DNA of 6,508 nt from ATZT02 sp038124905 (GTDB lineage: Bacteria > Actinomycetota > Actinomycetes > S36-B12 > UBA5976), in assembly GCA_038124905.1 (NCBI GenBank), contig JAYPCW010000062.1, positions 1-6,508 of the forward strand, in the 5' to 3' direction. Under the pieces are notes generated by a model. It was given only the letters and a program-made list of their open reading frames with translations, had not been told where the DNA came from and made no database searches. Below, in pieces: positions 6,139-6,508 of this stretch; positions within the stretch are counted from its first letter, which is position 1, and each line of letters starts with the position of its first letter. The position numbers and the translations under genes are program-made.

Positions 6139-6231
6139 GTTGATCAAACCTTAGTTGAGCCTTAAGCCAATTAAACTCAATGACACAACCGCCAACTAAT
6201 CTTTAACCCCTGACTCAAACCAAAGGCAAAA
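6139..6231. promoter_or_regulatory. Divergent intergenic region thyX / Sua5 gene
   Basis: This 93-base stretch must hold the start signals for both flanking genes. For the rightward gene TAATCT (6197-6202) is a possible -10, without a good -35. For thyX no hexamer pair is convincing, although TTTAAT on the minus strand could be a -10. TTGATCAA at 6140-6147 is an 8-bp palindrome between the ribosome site and ATG of thyX. No RNA gene or long inverted repeat is seen. Confidence 0.3.
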
Positions 6232-6508
6232 ATGACCGAAACCCAATTAGCCGCAAAGGCCCTTAAGGCCGGTCACGCAGTTGCCTTCCCCACAGAAACC
6301 GTCTATGGGCTTGGAGCAGATGCCGAAAACCAAACTGCCGTCAGCCGCATATATACAGTCAAAGACCGCCCGCAGGATCACCCATTAATCGTTCATCTTT
6401 CAAGCCCAAACCTTTTAAACCACTGGGCAATCCAGATCCCCGATTACGCGATTAAGCTCGCTAAAGATTTTTGGCCAGGGCCCATGACCTTGATCCTTAA
6501 GCGCAGCC
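6232..6508 (+). CDS. Sua5/YrdC-family L-threonylcarbamoyladenylate synthase (3' part missing)
   Basis: The first 92 residues of the enzyme (TsaC/Sua5) that joins threonine, bicarbonate and ATP into threonylcarbamoyl-AMP, the donor for the t6A37 modification of tRNAs reading ANN codons. The protein is cytoplasmic. The YrdC-domain motifs appear in order: AVAFPTETVYGLGADA (16-31), the Lys/Arg pair in KDRPQDHPLIVHL (44-56), and FWPGPMTLIL (80-89). The ATG has AAAGG 5 bases upstream, a good ribosome site, and the homology begins within 15 residues. The gene continues past the right edge, so it cannot be told whether this is the short single-domain TsaC form or the longer Sua5 form with an extra C-terminal domain. 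In many Actinobacteria it lies near prmC/prfA or cell-wall genes; that is not visible here. Confidence 0.95.
   Translation, partial: MTETQLAAKALKAGHAVAFPTETVYGLGADAENQTAVSRIYTVKDRPQDHPLIVHLSSPNLLNHWAIQIPDYAIKLAKDFWPGPMTLILKRS

Noticed and set aside
6139..6147. TTG start of thyX three codons upstream of the ATG
   Set aside because: The only ribosome-site-like sequence, AAGG, would be 1 base from this TTG but 10 bases from the ATG.
5535..6154. Plus-strand open frames at 5535-5723 and 5957-6154 within thyX
   Set aside because: They are antisense to thyX, which has an intact signature motif, and look like composition artefacts.
1..6508. CRISPR arrays, tRNA/rRNA genes, insertion sequences, phage genes
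   Set aside because: I saw no regularly spaced repeats, tRNA-like cloverleaf, transposase or terminal inverted repeats on either strand.

Overview
The window looks like a chromosomal segment of a low-GC actinobacterium. The overall base composition is AT-leaning. The ThyX has the actinobacterial-style C-terminal stretch FPSYPQREIEMVAEK, TTG starts occur, and genes are very tightly packed. A streamlined freshwater actinobacterium of the acI/Nanopelagicales type is my best guess, but this is inference from style and not a database match.

Layout: positions 1-2550 hold a leftward carbohydrate ABC importer operon, read from right to left. It encodes a lipoprotein substrate-binding protein (TTG start, strong Shine-Dalgarno), a MalF-type permease and a MalG-type permease that runs off the left edge. 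No ATPase is in view. Positions 2551-2694 are a compact divergent control region. It contains a good sigma70-like promoter for the importer, a 12-bp perfect palindrome in that promoter's spacer, a strong bulged hairpin abutting the Shine-Dalgarno of the binding protein, and a probable leaderless promoter for the rightward genes. Positions 2695-5428 hold a rightward three-gene operon: a PIG-L/LmbE-type deacetylase, a glycerol-1-phosphate-dehydrogenase-like (Fe-ADH/AraM-type) oxidoreductase, and a stand-alone GlmS-type SIS isomerase/deaminase with the full catalytic set. The genes are 2 nt apart or overlapping. Positions 5425-6138 are leftward thyX, sharing a TTAA stop with the SIS gene. From 6232 a rightward Sua5/YrdC (TsaC-type) threonylcarbamoyl-AMP synthase begins and runs off the right edge.

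Working hypothesis: the importer and the divergent operon form one amino-sugar utilisation cassette. The ABC system brings in an N-acetylated saccharide, the PIG-L enzyme removes acetyl in the cytoplasm, and the SIS enzyme isomerises/deaminates an amino-sugar phosphate. This resembles the Dac (PIG-L) plus GlmD (SIS) logic of archaeal chitin catabolism. The G1PDH-like dehydrogenase between them does not belong to that known pathway and is the main unexplained part. thyX and the Sua5 gene look like ordinary housekeeping genes flanking the cassette.
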